A DNA stretch of 64,000 nucleotides from an uncultured Lachnospiraceae bacterium (GTDB lineage: Bacteria > Bacillota > Clostridia > Lachnospirales > Lachnospiraceae). The position numbers were made by a program, and so were the translations under genes. Positions 55,832 through 64,000 of the stretch are shown here, piece after piece. Within the stretch, counting starts at the first letter, position 1. Each line of letters starts with the position of its first letter. Below the pieces are notes generated by a model, which did not search any database, was not told the origin of the DNA, and was given only the letters and a program-made list of their open reading frames with translations. Location of the stretch: contig CATNCF010000002.1 of NCBI GenBank assembly GCA_950097145.1, forward strand, positions 1 to 64,000, written 5' to 3'.

Positions 55832-57310
55832 ATGTTTGAGTCGATTGTGGAAATTGTGGCGGATCATGCAGGGAAAAACCCAGACAAGCTCTGCGCTGCA
55901 GATAAAAAAGGCGCATATACCTATGGAGAAGTCTGGGAACAGATAAAAAAGGCGGCGCAGATTCTGAAATCTATGGGCGTGGCAGGCAAAAGCTGCGTAA
56001 TGGTGGAATGTACCCAGGATGCGGAATTTCTTATTTGTGACCTGGCATGTGAGCTGGCAGGAGCGGTCTTTGTTCCTGTGGAACACAGGGCGTCGGAGGA
56101 ACGAGTGAAAAAAATTCTGGAAGATACGGCTGCAGGTTTGTTTATTTGCGACACGAAATATGAAGTAAAGGTAAAGATGATATCAGCGTCTGTTCTGCTT
56201 CAAAAAGAATTGCTGCCTGCTGAACAGGAGTCTTTGGAGACGTATGTATTTCCAAAAGCAGAGGAGACCGCTGAGATCTTATATACAACAGGGACAACCG
56301 GAGTTTCCAAGGGAATTGAGGTGACAAATCAAAATAATATTGCTCTGGCTGAGAATGTTAGATATGGAACGGAAATGAAGGAAAACAATGTGGAATTGAT
56401 ACCCCTTCCGCTCAGCCATTCTCATGGAATCCGGTGCTGTTATGCCAATATGCTTGGCGGCCATGCGGTAGTATTAATAGAAGGCGTTTCATGGGCGAAA
56501 CAGATCTTCGAGCTGATTGAGAAATACCAGGTTACTGCCATGGACGTATCTCCCAGTGCAGTTATGGTATTAGAGAAGTTGGCAGGAAAAAAGCTTACAG
56601 AGATTGCCCCTCAGATTGATTATATTCAGGTGGGGACCGAGGCGTTGAATGAGAGTGTTAAAGAAATCCTTCTTTCACATTTTCCATCTGCAAGATTATA
56701 TAATTTCTATGGTTCCACAGAATCTGGCAGAACCTGCGTGCTGGATTTTAATAAGGAAAGAAATAAGCCAGGATGTATCGGGAAGCCCACCAGAAATGCA
56801 GAATTTATTGTCACAGATGAAAAGAGGAATCCGATAGAATCATCCAAGGAACATATGGGGCTTCTGGCAACGGCAGGCCCAATGAACATGAAAGGATATT
56901 GGGGACAGCCGGAACTTACGCAGCAGATTATGCAGAAGGGCTATGTATATACCAATGATTTAGGTTATATTGATGAGCAGGGATATGTCTATATGATAGG
57001 GAGAAAGGACGATGTTATCAATTACAAGGGAATCAAGATTGCCCCAGAGGAAATTGAAGCCAGTGTCAGGAAATATCCGGAGATTATAGACTGTGCCTGT
57101 GTCCCAAAGGAGGACAAGCTTTCAGGGCAGGTTCCCAAACTGTTTGTGGCTGTGCGGGATCCGGAAACGTTTCAGCAGAAAGAACTGTTTGAATTTTTGA
57201 AAAAGCATATTGACGGAAATAAAATGCCGAAAGAGGTAGAAATTATTGATGAAATCCCACGTACTTATAATGGAAAAATCCAGCGTATGAAACTGCAGGA
57301 AAGGAAGTAA
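55832..57310 (+). CDS. Adenylate-forming ligase feeding the acyl-transfer operon
   Basis: 492 residues of the ANL (acyl-CoA synthetase/NRPS adenylation) family. Motifs: 'ILYTTGTTGVSKGIE' (P-loop, near 150), 'NFYGSTESG' (A5, near 290), 'YTNDLGYIDEQGYVYMIGRKDDVINYKGIKIAPEEIE' region (A7-A8, near 370-410) and Lys in 'TYNGKIQRMKL' (A10, near 480). It activates a carboxylic acid as acyl-AMP for the carrier protein. The A4/A5 pocket does not look like DltA, so the acid may not be D-alanine. AGAGGAGG precedes the ATG. Confidence 0.85.
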   Translation: MFESIVEIVADHAGKNPDKLCAADKKGAYTYGEVWEQIKKAAQILKSMGVAGKSCVMVECTQDAEFLICDLACELAGAVFVPVEHRASEERVKKILEDTAAGLFICDTKYEVKVKMISASVLLQKELLPAEQESLETYVFPKAEETAEILYTTGTTGVSKGIEVTNQNNIALAENVRYGTEMKENNVELIPLPLSHSHGIRCCYANMLGGHAVVLIEGVSWAKQIFELIEKYQVTAMDVSPSAVMVLEKLAGKKLTEIAPQIDYIQVGTEALNESVKEILLSHFPSARLYNFYGSTESGRTCVLDFNKERNKPGCIGKPTRNAEFIVTDEKRNPIESSKEHMGLLATAGPMNMKGYWGQPELTQQIMQKGYVYTNDLGYIDEQGYVYMIGRKDDVINYKGIKIAPEEIEASVRKYPEIIDCACVPKEDKLSGQVPKLFVAVRDPETFQQKELFEFLKKHIDGNKMPKEVEIIDEIPRTYNGKIQRMKLQERK

Positions 57311-57373
57311 GAAACGGCAGAATAATGCGTTGTTTGGATAAAATGAAGTAGTAGGAGAGGAGAAACGAGAGAG

Positions 57374-58402
57374 ATGAAAAAGAGAGTAAGGATTGCAGCA
57401 ATGTGTATGAGCTTCATGTTCCTGATTGCCGGCTGCGGGAAGGGGGAGGAGACAAAAGATGCTCCCAAAGAGCAGAATCAGGCGGAACAAGAAGAAAGCG
57501 CGCAAGGTGAAGAGGCAGTATTGAATATCGCATATCAATATGGCCTTGCATATGCGCCTCTGGGAATTATTCAGGAACAGGGCCTGATAGAGAAAGCCTA
57601 CGAAGATGCAACAGGTAATAAAGTAACGGTTACCTGGAATCAGATGAGTTCCGGGGCGGATATTAACACAGGAATCTCAGGCGGCAGCATTGACGCCGGA
57701 TTTATGGGCGTTGGGCCGGCCGTTACTGGAGTGACCAAAGGGGTAGGCTATAAAATCTTTACCAACCTGTCAGGACAGGAACATGGAATTATGACCAATG
57801 ACGAGAATATCAAATCTTTTGATGACTTGATTGGAAGCAGCAACCAAATTGCACTTGTAAACATTGGTTCGTTCCAGCATATTCTTCTGGCTATGGCATT
57901 GGAAAACGCGGGACATGATCCTCATGCTCTGGACTCTAATATTGTTGCCATGGCGCATCCCGATGGAATGACAGCCCTGCAGAGCGGGAATGTTTCCTGC
58001 CATTTGACTTCAAGCCCTTATATTTTCAAGGAGCGGGAAGATAACAAGCTGCATGAAATTAAAGATGTGGCAGATGCATGGGGTGTTGAAGGTTCCTTTA
58101 TTGTAGGGGTGGCGTCTGAAAAGATGCATAATGATAACCCGGAATTATATCAGGCCCTGTGTGACGCAGTGGCAGAGGCAGTAGATTTTATGAATAACAG
58201 CCCTGAAGAAGCGGCAAAGATTACATGTCAATTTGATGGAAATACGGAACAGGAAGAGCTTGAATATATTAAGAAGAGTAATTATACCGTTGAGACAAAA
58301 GGTTTATTTGAATTGGCTTCCTTTATGGCACGGACAGAATTTATTGAAAATGCGCCAGGTTCATACGAAGACCTTGTGTTTGATAATGTTTCCGGTGACT
58401 AA
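57374..58402 (+). CDS. ABC importer substrate-binding lipoprotein (NitT/TauT type)
   Basis: 342 residues. Lipobox 'LIAGC' with Cys near 21, an acidic linker and a two-lobe periplasmic-binding fold ('YAPLGIIQEQGLIEKAYEDATG', 'SGGSIDAGFMGVGPAVTGV'). Members of this family bind sulphonates, nitrate, bicarbonate, thiamine precursors or aromatic acids; the ligand here is not evident. It heads a three-gene importer 63 bp after the acyl ligase. Confidence 0.9.
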   Translation: MKKRVRIAAMCMSFMFLIAGCGKGEETKDAPKEQNQAEQEESAQGEEAVLNIAYQYGLAYAPLGIIQEQGLIEKAYEDATGNKVTVTWNQMSSGADINTGISGGSIDAGFMGVGPAVTGVTKGVGYKIFTNLSGQEHGIMTNDENIKSFDDLIGSSNQIALVNIGSFQHILLAMALENAGHDPHALDSNIVAMAHPDGMTALQSGNVSCHLTSSPYIFKEREDNKLHEIKDVADAWGVEGSFIVGVASEKMHNDNPELYQALCDAVAEAVDFMNNSPEEAAKITCQFDGNTEQEELEYIKKSNYTVETKGLFELASFMARTEFIENAPGSYEDLVFDNVSGD

Positions 58403-58416
58403 AGGAGAACGGCGCT

Positions 58417-59223
58417 ATGGATGAAAAAAACAGGCGGATACATGCCTTTGTGGCAAGGACCATATTTGTACTGGCGCTATTAGGCATTTGGGAGTATGTT
58501 GCAAAATCTGGCATGATGGGAGAACAGTCAGAGTTGATTTTCCCTTCCCTGGAAGCGATTGGGGCAGCGTTTATCAGAAATTTTGTACAGGGATATGCAG
58601 GCATATCCTTGTGGCTGTACATAGGCAATTCTATGAAACTTCTTTTGGAAGGCCTGCTGATTGGGGTTGTCTTGGCATTTTTGCTGTCGGGTCTGTCTAT
58701 GGTAAGCAGAATTTTCTATGATATCTGCAACCTGGTTATTTCTGTATTTGACTTATTGCCAGGTGTGGCCCTGCTGCCAGTAGTGATAATTATATTTGGC
58801 GTCAAGCCGGGTGTGATTGTGTTTTTGGTAGTACATGCTGTGCTGTGGCCTATGGCCCGGAATGTGCTGGACGGTTTTCTTGCTGTACCGCGCATTTATA
58901 TTGAGGCGGGAATGAATATGGGGCTCTCCGGCTTGTCTTTGCTGCTTGGCGTCTATATTCCAGCGGCAACTTCCTATATTGTATCAGGTTTAAAGGTTGG
59001 ATGGGCCAGAGCATGGAGAGGTTTAATCAGTGCGGAGATGATTTTTGGCGTGGCATCCTGTCCGGGAATCGGACTGTTTATTAATCAGATGCGTACCAAT
59101 ATGAATAATGCAGAGATGTACGCTACCCTGGTGGTTATTATTATCATCGGACTGATTGTACAGTATGGAGTGCTGACGCCTATTGAAAATTGTACCGTGA
59201 AAAAATGGGGAATGTCGAGATGA
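58417..59223 (+). CDS. ABC importer permease (NitT/TauT type)
   Basis: 268 residues with six helices. The cytoplasmic coupling loop '[24 protein letters not shown]' sits near 150-172, and '[27 protein letters not shown]' matches the family's BPD_transp_1 end. AGGAG lies 9 nt before the ATG. It overlaps the ATPase gene by 4 bp. Confidence 0.92.
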   Translation: MDEKNRRIHAFVARTIFVLALLGIWEYVAKSGMMGEQSELIFPSLEAIGAAFIRNFVQGYAGISLWLYIGNSMKLLLEGLLIGVVLAFLLSGLSMVSRIFYDICNLVISVFDLLPGVALLPVVIIIFGVKPGVIVFLVVHAVLWPMARNVLDGFLAVPRIYIEAGMNMGLSGLSLLLGVYIPAATSYIVSGLKVGWARAWRGLISAEMIFGVASCPGIGLFINQMRTNMNNAEMYATLVVIIIIGLIVQYGVLTPIENCTVKKWGMSR

Positions 59224-59981
59224 CAAAGAGAGAAAATTGTATTTTAGAGATAAAAAATGTGTCAAAAGTTTTTGATGCAGATACGGAACGGGAAAAAGGA
59301 GTATTGCATGATGTAAATCTTGAGGTGGACCGCAATGAGTTTGTGTGCGTGCTGGGGCCTTCCGGCTGTGGGAAAACCACGCTTTTGCGTTGTATAGCGG
59401 GATTCGAAGGATTTGAAGGCAGTGTGCTGGTAAATGGAGTGGAACGAAATAAGCCTGGGACAGACCGGATTATGGTATTCCAGGATTTCAATCAGCTTTT
59501 TCCCTGGAAAACAGTTGAGAAAAACATTCAATATCCTCTGAAGCTCCAGGGTATCCGTGATAAAGCGGAACTGAAACAGAGAACAAAAGAGGTGCTTTCC
59601 AAGGTAAAATTGTCTGGTCATGAGAAATATTATCCTTACCAGTTGTCAGGCGGGATGAAACAGCGTGTTGCCATAGCAAAGGCTCTCGCCTTAAAGCCGG
59701 AAATCATCCTGATGGATGAGCCTTTTGCAGCCCTGGACGCTATGACCAGAAACGAGCTGCAGGGTGAACTGCTCCGCATTTCTATGGAAGAAAAATGTAC
59801 CTTTATATTTATTACCCATAATATCCAGGAAGCAATTGTACTGGGTACAAGAATCATCGTTCTTGCAGAAGGGGGCAGAATTGTTGTAGATGAAAAGAAT
59901 ATGATTGCCAGGCCCGTTACGCCAGCCTCAGAAGGTTATGGCGCTACATGGGAGCGGCTTCACAGTGCGCTGTACCAGTAA
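59220..59981 (+). CDS. ABC importer ATPase (NitT/TauT type)
   Basis: 253 residues from ATG 59220, chosen because it shares ATGA with the permease stop. Walker A '[11 protein letters not shown]' near 44, Q-loop '[10 protein letters not shown]', signature '[14 protein letters not shown]', Walker B '[13 protein letters not shown]', switch His 'FITHNIQEA'. The SsuB/TauB/NrtD-type '[11 protein letters not shown]' is present. Confidence 0.95.
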   Translation: MTKRENCILEIKNVSKVFDADTEREKGVLHDVNLEVDRNEFVCVLGPSGCGKTTLLRCIAGFEGFEGSVLVNGVERNKPGTDRIMVFQDFNQLFPWKTVEKNIQYPLKLQGIRDKAELKQRTKEVLSKVKLSGHEKYYPYQLSGGMKQRVAIAKALALKPEIILMDEPFAALDAMTRNELQGELLRISMEEKCTFIFITHNIQEAIVLGTRIIVLAEGGRIVVDEKNMIARPVTPASEGYGATWERLHSALYQ

Positions 59982-59997
59982 TGGTACGGCGTTTTCT
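59968..59997 (+). terminator. Terminator of the ABC operon
   Basis: CGCTGTACC / GGTACGGCG with one G-U pair and a 6-nt loop that contains part of the ATPase stop codon, then TTTTCTT. Confidence 0.75.
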
Positions 59998-60013
59998 TAT
60001 GCCAATATCTTTA

Positions 60014-60043
60014 TTGACGGCTTTTTTTTGTAGCGTTTATAAT
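60014..60043 (+). promoter_or_regulatory. Promoter of the AAA/nuclease-fold gene
   Basis: TTGACG (60014-60019), 18-nt spacer, TATAAT (60038-60043), 83 nt before the ATG. Confidence 0.65.
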
Positions 60044-60126
60044 AGTCCTAATATGGGAAAATAGTTATTATATGGATTGTGAAAATATGGTAAAAGCGGC
60101 ATTAGTGGCAAGATGGAGGTGAGAAG

Positions 60127-61842
60127 ATGAAAAAAGCATTGCCGATAGGAGTGGAGAATTTTGAAGACATGGTGAGAACAGGGTATTACTATGTAGATAA
60201 AACCTTGTTTATGAAAGAACTATTGGATTTAAAAGGGAAGGTGAATCTGTTTACCCGTCCCAGGCGTTTTGGAAAAACACTAAATCTTAGTATGCTGCGG
60301 TATTTTTTTGAGGATACCGGGGATGCAGAAAAAAATGCAGGAAATAAGGAATTGTTCCAAGGATTTAAGATCATGGATGCAGGGGAAATGTATACGGACC
60401 AGATGGGGATGTATCCTGTGATAAATCTGACTCTGAAATCAGCGAAGCAGAGTGATTTTGAAACGGCGTATTATACCATCCAGGCAGAGATTGCGTCAGA
60501 GTTTGACAGACATAGGAATATGGTTGAATCCAGAAAAGAACGGCTGACGGAGAAAGAATATGAGCAGTATATGGAAATTTCGGATGAAAAAGCAGATAAA
60601 AAGCTTGTGCAGAGCTCATTGAAATTGTTTAGCAGGTGTATGAATAAGATTACAGGCAAAAGTACAATTATCTTGATTGATGAGTATGATGTTCCTCTGG
60701 AACAAGCGTATTTCAGGGGATTTTATAACGAGATGGTGGATTTTATCCGTTCCTTATTTGAATTAGCCTTAAAGACCAATGATTATCTGCAGTTTGCAGT
60801 GATTACCGGATGCCTGCGTATTTCAAAGGAAAGTATTTTTACCGGGCTGAATCATTTAAAAATAATTTCTATCCTTGACCGGAGATATGGCGAGCATTTT
60901 GGGTTTACAGAGCCGGAAGTCCAGGAGATCATGGAGTATTATGGTGCAGAGAGCCGTTTTGGGGCAATGAAGGAATGGTATGACGGCTATCTGTTTGGGG
61001 ACACAGAGGTATATAACCCATGGAGTGTAATTAATTTTACGTATGATTTATATGCAGATGTGAATGCCTATCCCCGCCCATACTGGATCAATACCAGCTC
61101 CAATAATATTATCAAAGAATTGATTGTAAGGGCAGACCAGGACAGAAAAGGGCAGATTGAGCGGCTCTTAGAGGGAGGGACGCTGGATATCCAGGTAAAT
61201 GAAGAAGTTATGTATGAAGATATGCACAGCAATGAAGCAAATCTGTGGAATTTTCTGTATTTTACAGGATATCTTACAAAAGAAACTGAATATTTCAAAG
61301 AGCCTTCTATTTTCCTGCGTGTGAGAATTCCTAATATCGAAGTAAAGACGATTTACCAGAATACGATATGGAACTGGCTGAAGGATATCATAAAGAAAGA
61401 GGATTTCCGTGATTTGTACCGTGCCATGGAGGAAGGAAACGCGCAGAAGATGGGGGAAATCTTGTGTGGGCATTTGTTTCATACCATTAGTTATTATGAC
61501 AATGCGGAAAATTTTTACCATGCATTCCTGACAGGAATCTTAAGCCAGAGCGAAAATTACCTGGTGAAATCCAACCGGGAAACAGGAAATGGAAGAAGCG
61601 ACATCATGCTGAGAAGCCCGTCCCTGCGTGGGAGAGCGTTTGTGCTGGAGCCAAACGTATCAGATTCCATTGATGAACTGGAAAAAGATGCGGAAAAAGC
61701 AGTACAGCAGATCTATGAGAAAAACTATATGGAAGAACTGCGTTCCGAAGGATATAAGAAAATTGACTGTTATGGGATATCTTTTTACCGGAAAGACTGT
61801 GAGGTGCGTTTTGGCAGATTGAATGAAATTATGAGACAGTAA
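60127..61842 (+). CDS. AAA-ATPase with C-terminal PD-(D/E)XK-type fold, altered active site
   Basis: 571 residues. The family begins '[24 protein letters not shown]' and has an ATPase with '[16 protein letters not shown]' (P-loop variant) near 40 and '[12 protein letters not shown]' (Walker B) near 180. The C-terminal nuclease fold starts near 500 with '[11 protein letters not shown]'; relatives then read 'E-L-K' in the next strand, but here it is 'FVLEPNV', so the catalytic Lys is Asn. GAGGTGAGAAG precedes the ATG. Such proteins are abundant and variable in gut Firmicutes and Bacteroidetes. Role unknown, possibly defence or repair. Confidence 0.82.
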   Translation: MKKALPIGVENFEDMVRTGYYYVDKTLFMKELLDLKGKVNLFTRPRRFGKTLNLSMLRYFFEDTGDAEKNAGNKELFQGFKIMDAGEMYTDQMGMYPVINLTLKSAKQSDFETAYYTIQAEIASEFDRHRNMVESRKERLTEKEYEQYMEISDEKADKKLVQSSLKLFSRCMNKITGKSTIILIDEYDVPLEQAYFRGFYNEMVDFIRSLFELALKTNDYLQFAVITGCLRISKESIFTGLNHLKIISILDRRYGEHFGFTEPEVQEIMEYYGAESRFGAMKEWYDGYLFGDTEVYNPWSVINFTYDLYADVNAYPRPYWINTSSNNIIKELIVRADQDRKGQIERLLEGGTLDIQVNEEVMYEDMHSNEANLWNFLYFTGYLTKETEYFKEPSIFLRVRIPNIEVKTIYQNTIWNWLKDIIKKEDFRDLYRAMEEGNAQKMGEILCGHLFHTISYYDNAENFYHAFLTGILSQSENYLVKSNRETGNGRSDIMLRSPSLRGRAFVLEPNVSDSIDELEKDAEKAVQQIYEKNYMEELRSEGYKKIDCYGISFYRKDCEVRFGRLNEIMRQ

Positions 61843-61877
61843 GTGACGAATGTAAGCCATTGAAGATGAAGAAGACT

Positions 61878-61913
61878 TCCGCAGGAACATGTTACATAGT
61901 TCCTGCGGATTTT
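61878..61913. terminator. Terminator between convergent genes
   Basis: TCCGCAGGAAC / GTTCCTGCGGA with a 10-nt loop and TTTT on the plus strand. Confidence 0.8.
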
Positions 61914-61923
61914 ACAGACTTGC

Positions 61924-62982
61924 TTACGGCTGCGTATCTTCTGTATTCATAAGCTCTTCCCGTAGTGTATCAATATCATCCGGTGAAAAATCTGAGGTTA
62001 AAGAAGAAATTTCTGCTGAAGAATAGCCCTTTCTTATCATACGAATTATGATTTGTTTTGAGGTGTTTTTGACAGCCTGCTGCTTTTCAGCCGCGAAGTT
62101 CTGAGCAGCGAGAGACAGGGCCTGCTGCTTTTCAGCCGCGAAGTTCTGAGCAGCGAGAGACAGGGCCTGCTGCTTTTCTTCTTCTAAATTTTGAGCCATT
62201 TGTATCAAAGCCTGCTGTTTTTCTTCTTCAAAAATTTGAGCCACTTGTGTCAAAGCCTGTTGTTTTTCTTCTTCAAAAATTTGAGCTACTTGTGTCATCT
62301 CAATCACTCTCCTTATTTTAGCTGCTGTTTTGTGGTCGATAAGTTTGTCCGTAAAGGCCAAAATGCCTGCTAAGGTGAATAGCTGCTGCTTTCTATCCTG
62401 AATTTTTGTGGCAAGTTCCACTGTTTCTTGTATTTTCTGCTGCTTTTCTTCTTTTGTGTGGTAAGACAGGGGCAGTATAATAAACTCCATAAGTTCTTCA
62501 TCTTCCAACATCTCATTCTTTTCCACTTTTTGCTTAAGACGTTGATAAATTTCATCAGAATTCAGTTCTGAGAGGAAGGCACATTCTACATTCATATGCA
62601 ATGCTCCAATATTGTACTCACTGGATACCTGTTCTCTTGTTAAGTCTGCAGTATAGATTACAATCATACGCAGGAACGGGCAATCTTTCTTGTCAGTTAG
62701 ATATCGGTTTGCGATTCCGGTCAGGTAATTCAAATATTTTACTTTATCGTTCTGACTGTAGGTACTTTCATAATCTACGATTGCAGAAGTGCCGTCTGCA
62801 AGTTCGAAAATATTGTCAATACGCAGTTCATGAGCTTTGACGGCTGGAATGTTTGTGGGAAGTACGTTCTGGATTTCCGGCAGGTTAAGGCCATACACCC
62901 GGAATGTTTTCCCTTTAAAATTTTCTGCAAGCATTTTGCTTGTAATATCTTTATTCTGGTATGCAATTTCTTTGTGTTCCAC
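61924..62982 (-). CDS. Rpn-like (PD-(D/E)XK transposase-type) protein with coiled-coil repeats
   Basis: 352 residues from GTG 62982, chosen because GGGGAGG ends 8 nt upstream. Residues about 45-190 look like an Rpn-type nuclease fold: 'RIDNIFELADGTSAIVDYESTYSQNDKVKYLNYL', with 'DYES' where Rpn proteins carry 'EHQS'. About 225-300 is five 15-residue units of Gln/Glu/Lys-rich coiled coil, then a basic end ('IIIRMIRKGYSSAEISSLT') like that of Rpn and DUF4351 proteins. It is convergent with the AAA/nuclease gene. It may be a mobile-element relative or a recombination factor; the family call is moderate. Confidence 0.65.
   Translation of the reverse strand: MEHKEIAYQNKDITSKMLAENFKGKTFRVYGLNLPEIQNVLPTNIPAVKAHELRIDNIFELADGTSAIVDYESTYSQNDKVKYLNYLTGIANRYLTDKKDCPFLRMIVIYTADLTREQVSSEYNIGALHMNVECAFLSELNSDEIYQRLKQKVEKNEMLEDEELMEFIILPLSYHTKEEKQQKIQETVELATKIQDRKQQLFTLAGILAFTDKLIDHKTAAKIRRVIEMTQVAQIFEEEKQQALTQVAQIFEEEKQQALIQMAQNLEEEKQQALSLAAQNFAAEKQQALSLAAQNFAAEKQQAVKNTSKQIIIRMIRKGYSSAEISSLTSDFSPDDIDTLREELMNTEDTQP
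62071..62295 (-). repeat. Five 45-bp in-frame tandem repeats
   Basis: Units encode TQVAQIFEEEKQQAL twice, IQMAQNLEEEKQQAL once and SLAAQNFAAEKQQA(L/V) twice. The two outer pairs are almost identical in DNA within each pair, which suggests recent duplication and possible copy-number change between strains. Confidence 0.95.
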
Positions 62983-63543
62983 GTTATGTTCCTCCCCCCT
63001 ATTGTATATACTCAACTTTATTATACGTACTTTCTGTGAGAAAAACAATGCTGATTTCGCATTTTCTCCATAGTTGTGAAATATACTTCTGACATTAAAA
63101 AATGGTTATAAGTTATCCTTGCGCTGTATCGGAGAGCAGGTACCTCTATATTGGCTGACCAGTGAACTGGAACATTAAGGAAAATCAGAATCCAGGGTAA
63201 GAAATAATTGTATTGTAAACCTGAATGTGCTATACTTTAGTAGCAAAAAATCAAAAAATATGTTATATTTAAGGAAAAATAAATTTCACTATTATTTTTT
63301 TGGTGAGAAATGCCGAAAAAAATTAATAATATATTTATTCCTGCGAGCAATGAGCCGGGCAGACATATGAAGTGTTCTGAGGGGACGCCTGGATGTTTGG
63401 CGAATGCTGAGAGGTTTACCTGCTGTTTCCAGAAGAGCAGGCATTGTCCCAACCTGGGGGTCAATACCCCGTTGCTTGCCGCGGGGTATTTGATTATTGG
63501 GTGGGTTCAGAATGAAAAAGAGGAAAAAGAGGAGGAAAAGAAT
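62983..63543. other. Long leader region before the right-edge gene
   Basis: 560 bp without a convincing gene. From about 63330 the base content becomes GC-rich and structured. A hairpin AATACCCCG / CGGGGTATT (about 63468-63490) is followed by a T-rich stretch and then a purine-rich ribosome-site region (AGGAGG at about 63530). It could be a structured leader or attenuator. No known riboswitch core was recognised. Confidence 0.4.
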
Positions 63544-64000
63544 ATGCACAAATTTTTTATCAAAAGAATCTTGGCATTGACGCTGAGCATCTGCATGATT
63601 GCCGGAATGATAGATCTTTCCGGTTTTACTGTGCGTGCGGAAGGTGTAATTATAGACACTGTCACAGTCAATGATACGGAGATGGAGTATACGGGAAGCC
63701 AGCTAAAGCCTAGTATTACGGTTGTGGCGGAAGGCGGGGCTACCTTGGTGGAAGGAACAGATTACGAGGTAACCTGCGGTCCGAATATTAATGTAGGAAC
63801 AGGAACCATAACGGTGACAAATAAAAGTAATCCTGCTGATGCTCATGAACGGACCTTCAAGATTACTCAGAGAAATTTAGAAACGCCCAATCGCTGTACG
63901 ATTGCAGACATTGAAGAAAAGTTTGTGCTTCCAAATGGTCCCAAACCTGTAATTACAGTAATTGTGAGGGATGCAGAACGTAATAATATGGAGATTCCAG
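63544..64000 (+). CDS. Secreted Ig-like surface protein, cut by the right edge
   Basis: Open from ATG 63544 to the window end (152 codons) with no stop. AGGAGGAAAAGAAT precedes it. Signal peptide: 'HKFFIKRILALTLSICMIAGMIDL', with a likely cut after 'TVRAEG'. The mature start 'DTVTVNDTEMEYTGSQLKPSITVVAEGGATLVEGTDYEVTCGPNINVGTGTITV' is the MBG-like Ig module found in large clostridial surface proteins. The rest, possibly with a catalytic or sorting domain, is outside the window. Confidence 0.8.
   Translation, partial: MHKFFIKRILALTLSICMIAGMIDLSGFTVRAEGVIIDTVTVNDTEMEYTGSQLKPSITVVAEGGATLVEGTDYEVTCGPNINVGTGTITVTNKSNPADAHERTFKITQRNLETPNRCTIADIEEKFVLPNGPKPVITVIVRDAERNNMEIP

Noticed and set aside
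52900-57310. Calling the operon dltCBDA outright
   Set aside because: The MBOAT and carrier fit, but the ligase does not show clear DltA features and the gene order differs, so the substrate is left open.
63292-63549. 85-codon minus-strand frame near the right edge
   Set aside because: It runs antisense into the ribosome site of a secreted-protein gene, is rich in unlikely residues and lacks a ribosome site.

Overview
The window looks like the chromosome of a Gram-positive, low-to-mid GC, anaerobic, spore-forming gut bacterium of the Lachnospiraceae (Clostridia) type. This rests on AGGAGG ribosome sites, rubrerythrin, a SpoIID/SpoIIQ sporulation pair, sortase B, several chemoreceptors, a flagellin remnant and large secreted glycan-binding proteins. 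The species call is inference. There are no rRNA genes and no CRISPR array. No complete insertion sequence is visible, only a possible transposase start at the left edge.

Layout. 1-1.8 kb: possible transposase edge, then an ECF sigma factor with a DUF4179-type membrane partner. 1.8-5.6 kb: lone biotin synthase, a decayed membrane/GGDEF gene, tRNA-Glu and tRNA-Cys, a decayed flavodoxin-like reductase and a truncated membrane gene; this is a zone of gene decay. 5.6-9.8 kb: MATE exporter, a soluble PocR chemoreceptor and a membrane chemoreceptor. 9.9-13.5 kb: two-component system followed by two PepSY proteins. 13.5-16.3 kb: RsmF-like rRNA methyltransferase and an orphan trpB. 16.8-24 kb: one gene for a 2401-residue modular secreted protein (alginate-lyase-like, ricin-like, five LamG-like modules, five 72-residue Cys repeats, FN3-like and Ig-like end).

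24-31.4 kb: tyrS, an AI-2E-type membrane protein, then a phosphate-response group (Na/Pi cotransporter with PhoU tail, PhoB-like regulator, PhoR-like kinase, Ca/Na antiporter) preceded by four 11-bp-spaced Pho-box repeats. 31.4-39.4 kb: zinc-ribbon protein, sortase B, third chemoreceptor, metG, tatD, a secreted protein and rsmA. metG, tatD and rsmA form a housekeeping cluster. 39.4-44.2 kb: a radical-SAM/DUF4130 pair, the flagellin remnant, spoIID (apparent CTG start), a SpoIIQ-like M23 protein lacking zinc ligands, and a 159-bp imperfect palindrome with a diverged relative at 16.4 kb.

44.5-52.6 kb: GIY-YIG protein, lactaldehyde-reductase-type dehydrogenase, zinc-ribbon protein, rubrerythrin, lipoprotein foldase, HAD phosphatase and an unrecognised 905-residue zinc-ribbon protein. 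52.9-57.3 kb: a four-gene acyl-transfer operon (carrier protein, MBOAT, SGNH-like, adenylate-forming ligase) arranged like a re-ordered dlt system but with a ligase that is not clearly DltA. 57.4-60 kb: a NitT/TauT-type ABC importer. 60-63 kb: an AAA-ATPase/nuclease-fold protein with an altered nuclease motif, convergent with an Rpn-like protein carrying five 45-bp tandem repeats. From 63.5 kb a secreted Ig-like protein runs off the right edge.

The best candidates for something new are the 52.9-57.3 kb acylation operon, the 905-residue protein, the giant surface protein and the palindromic repeat family.
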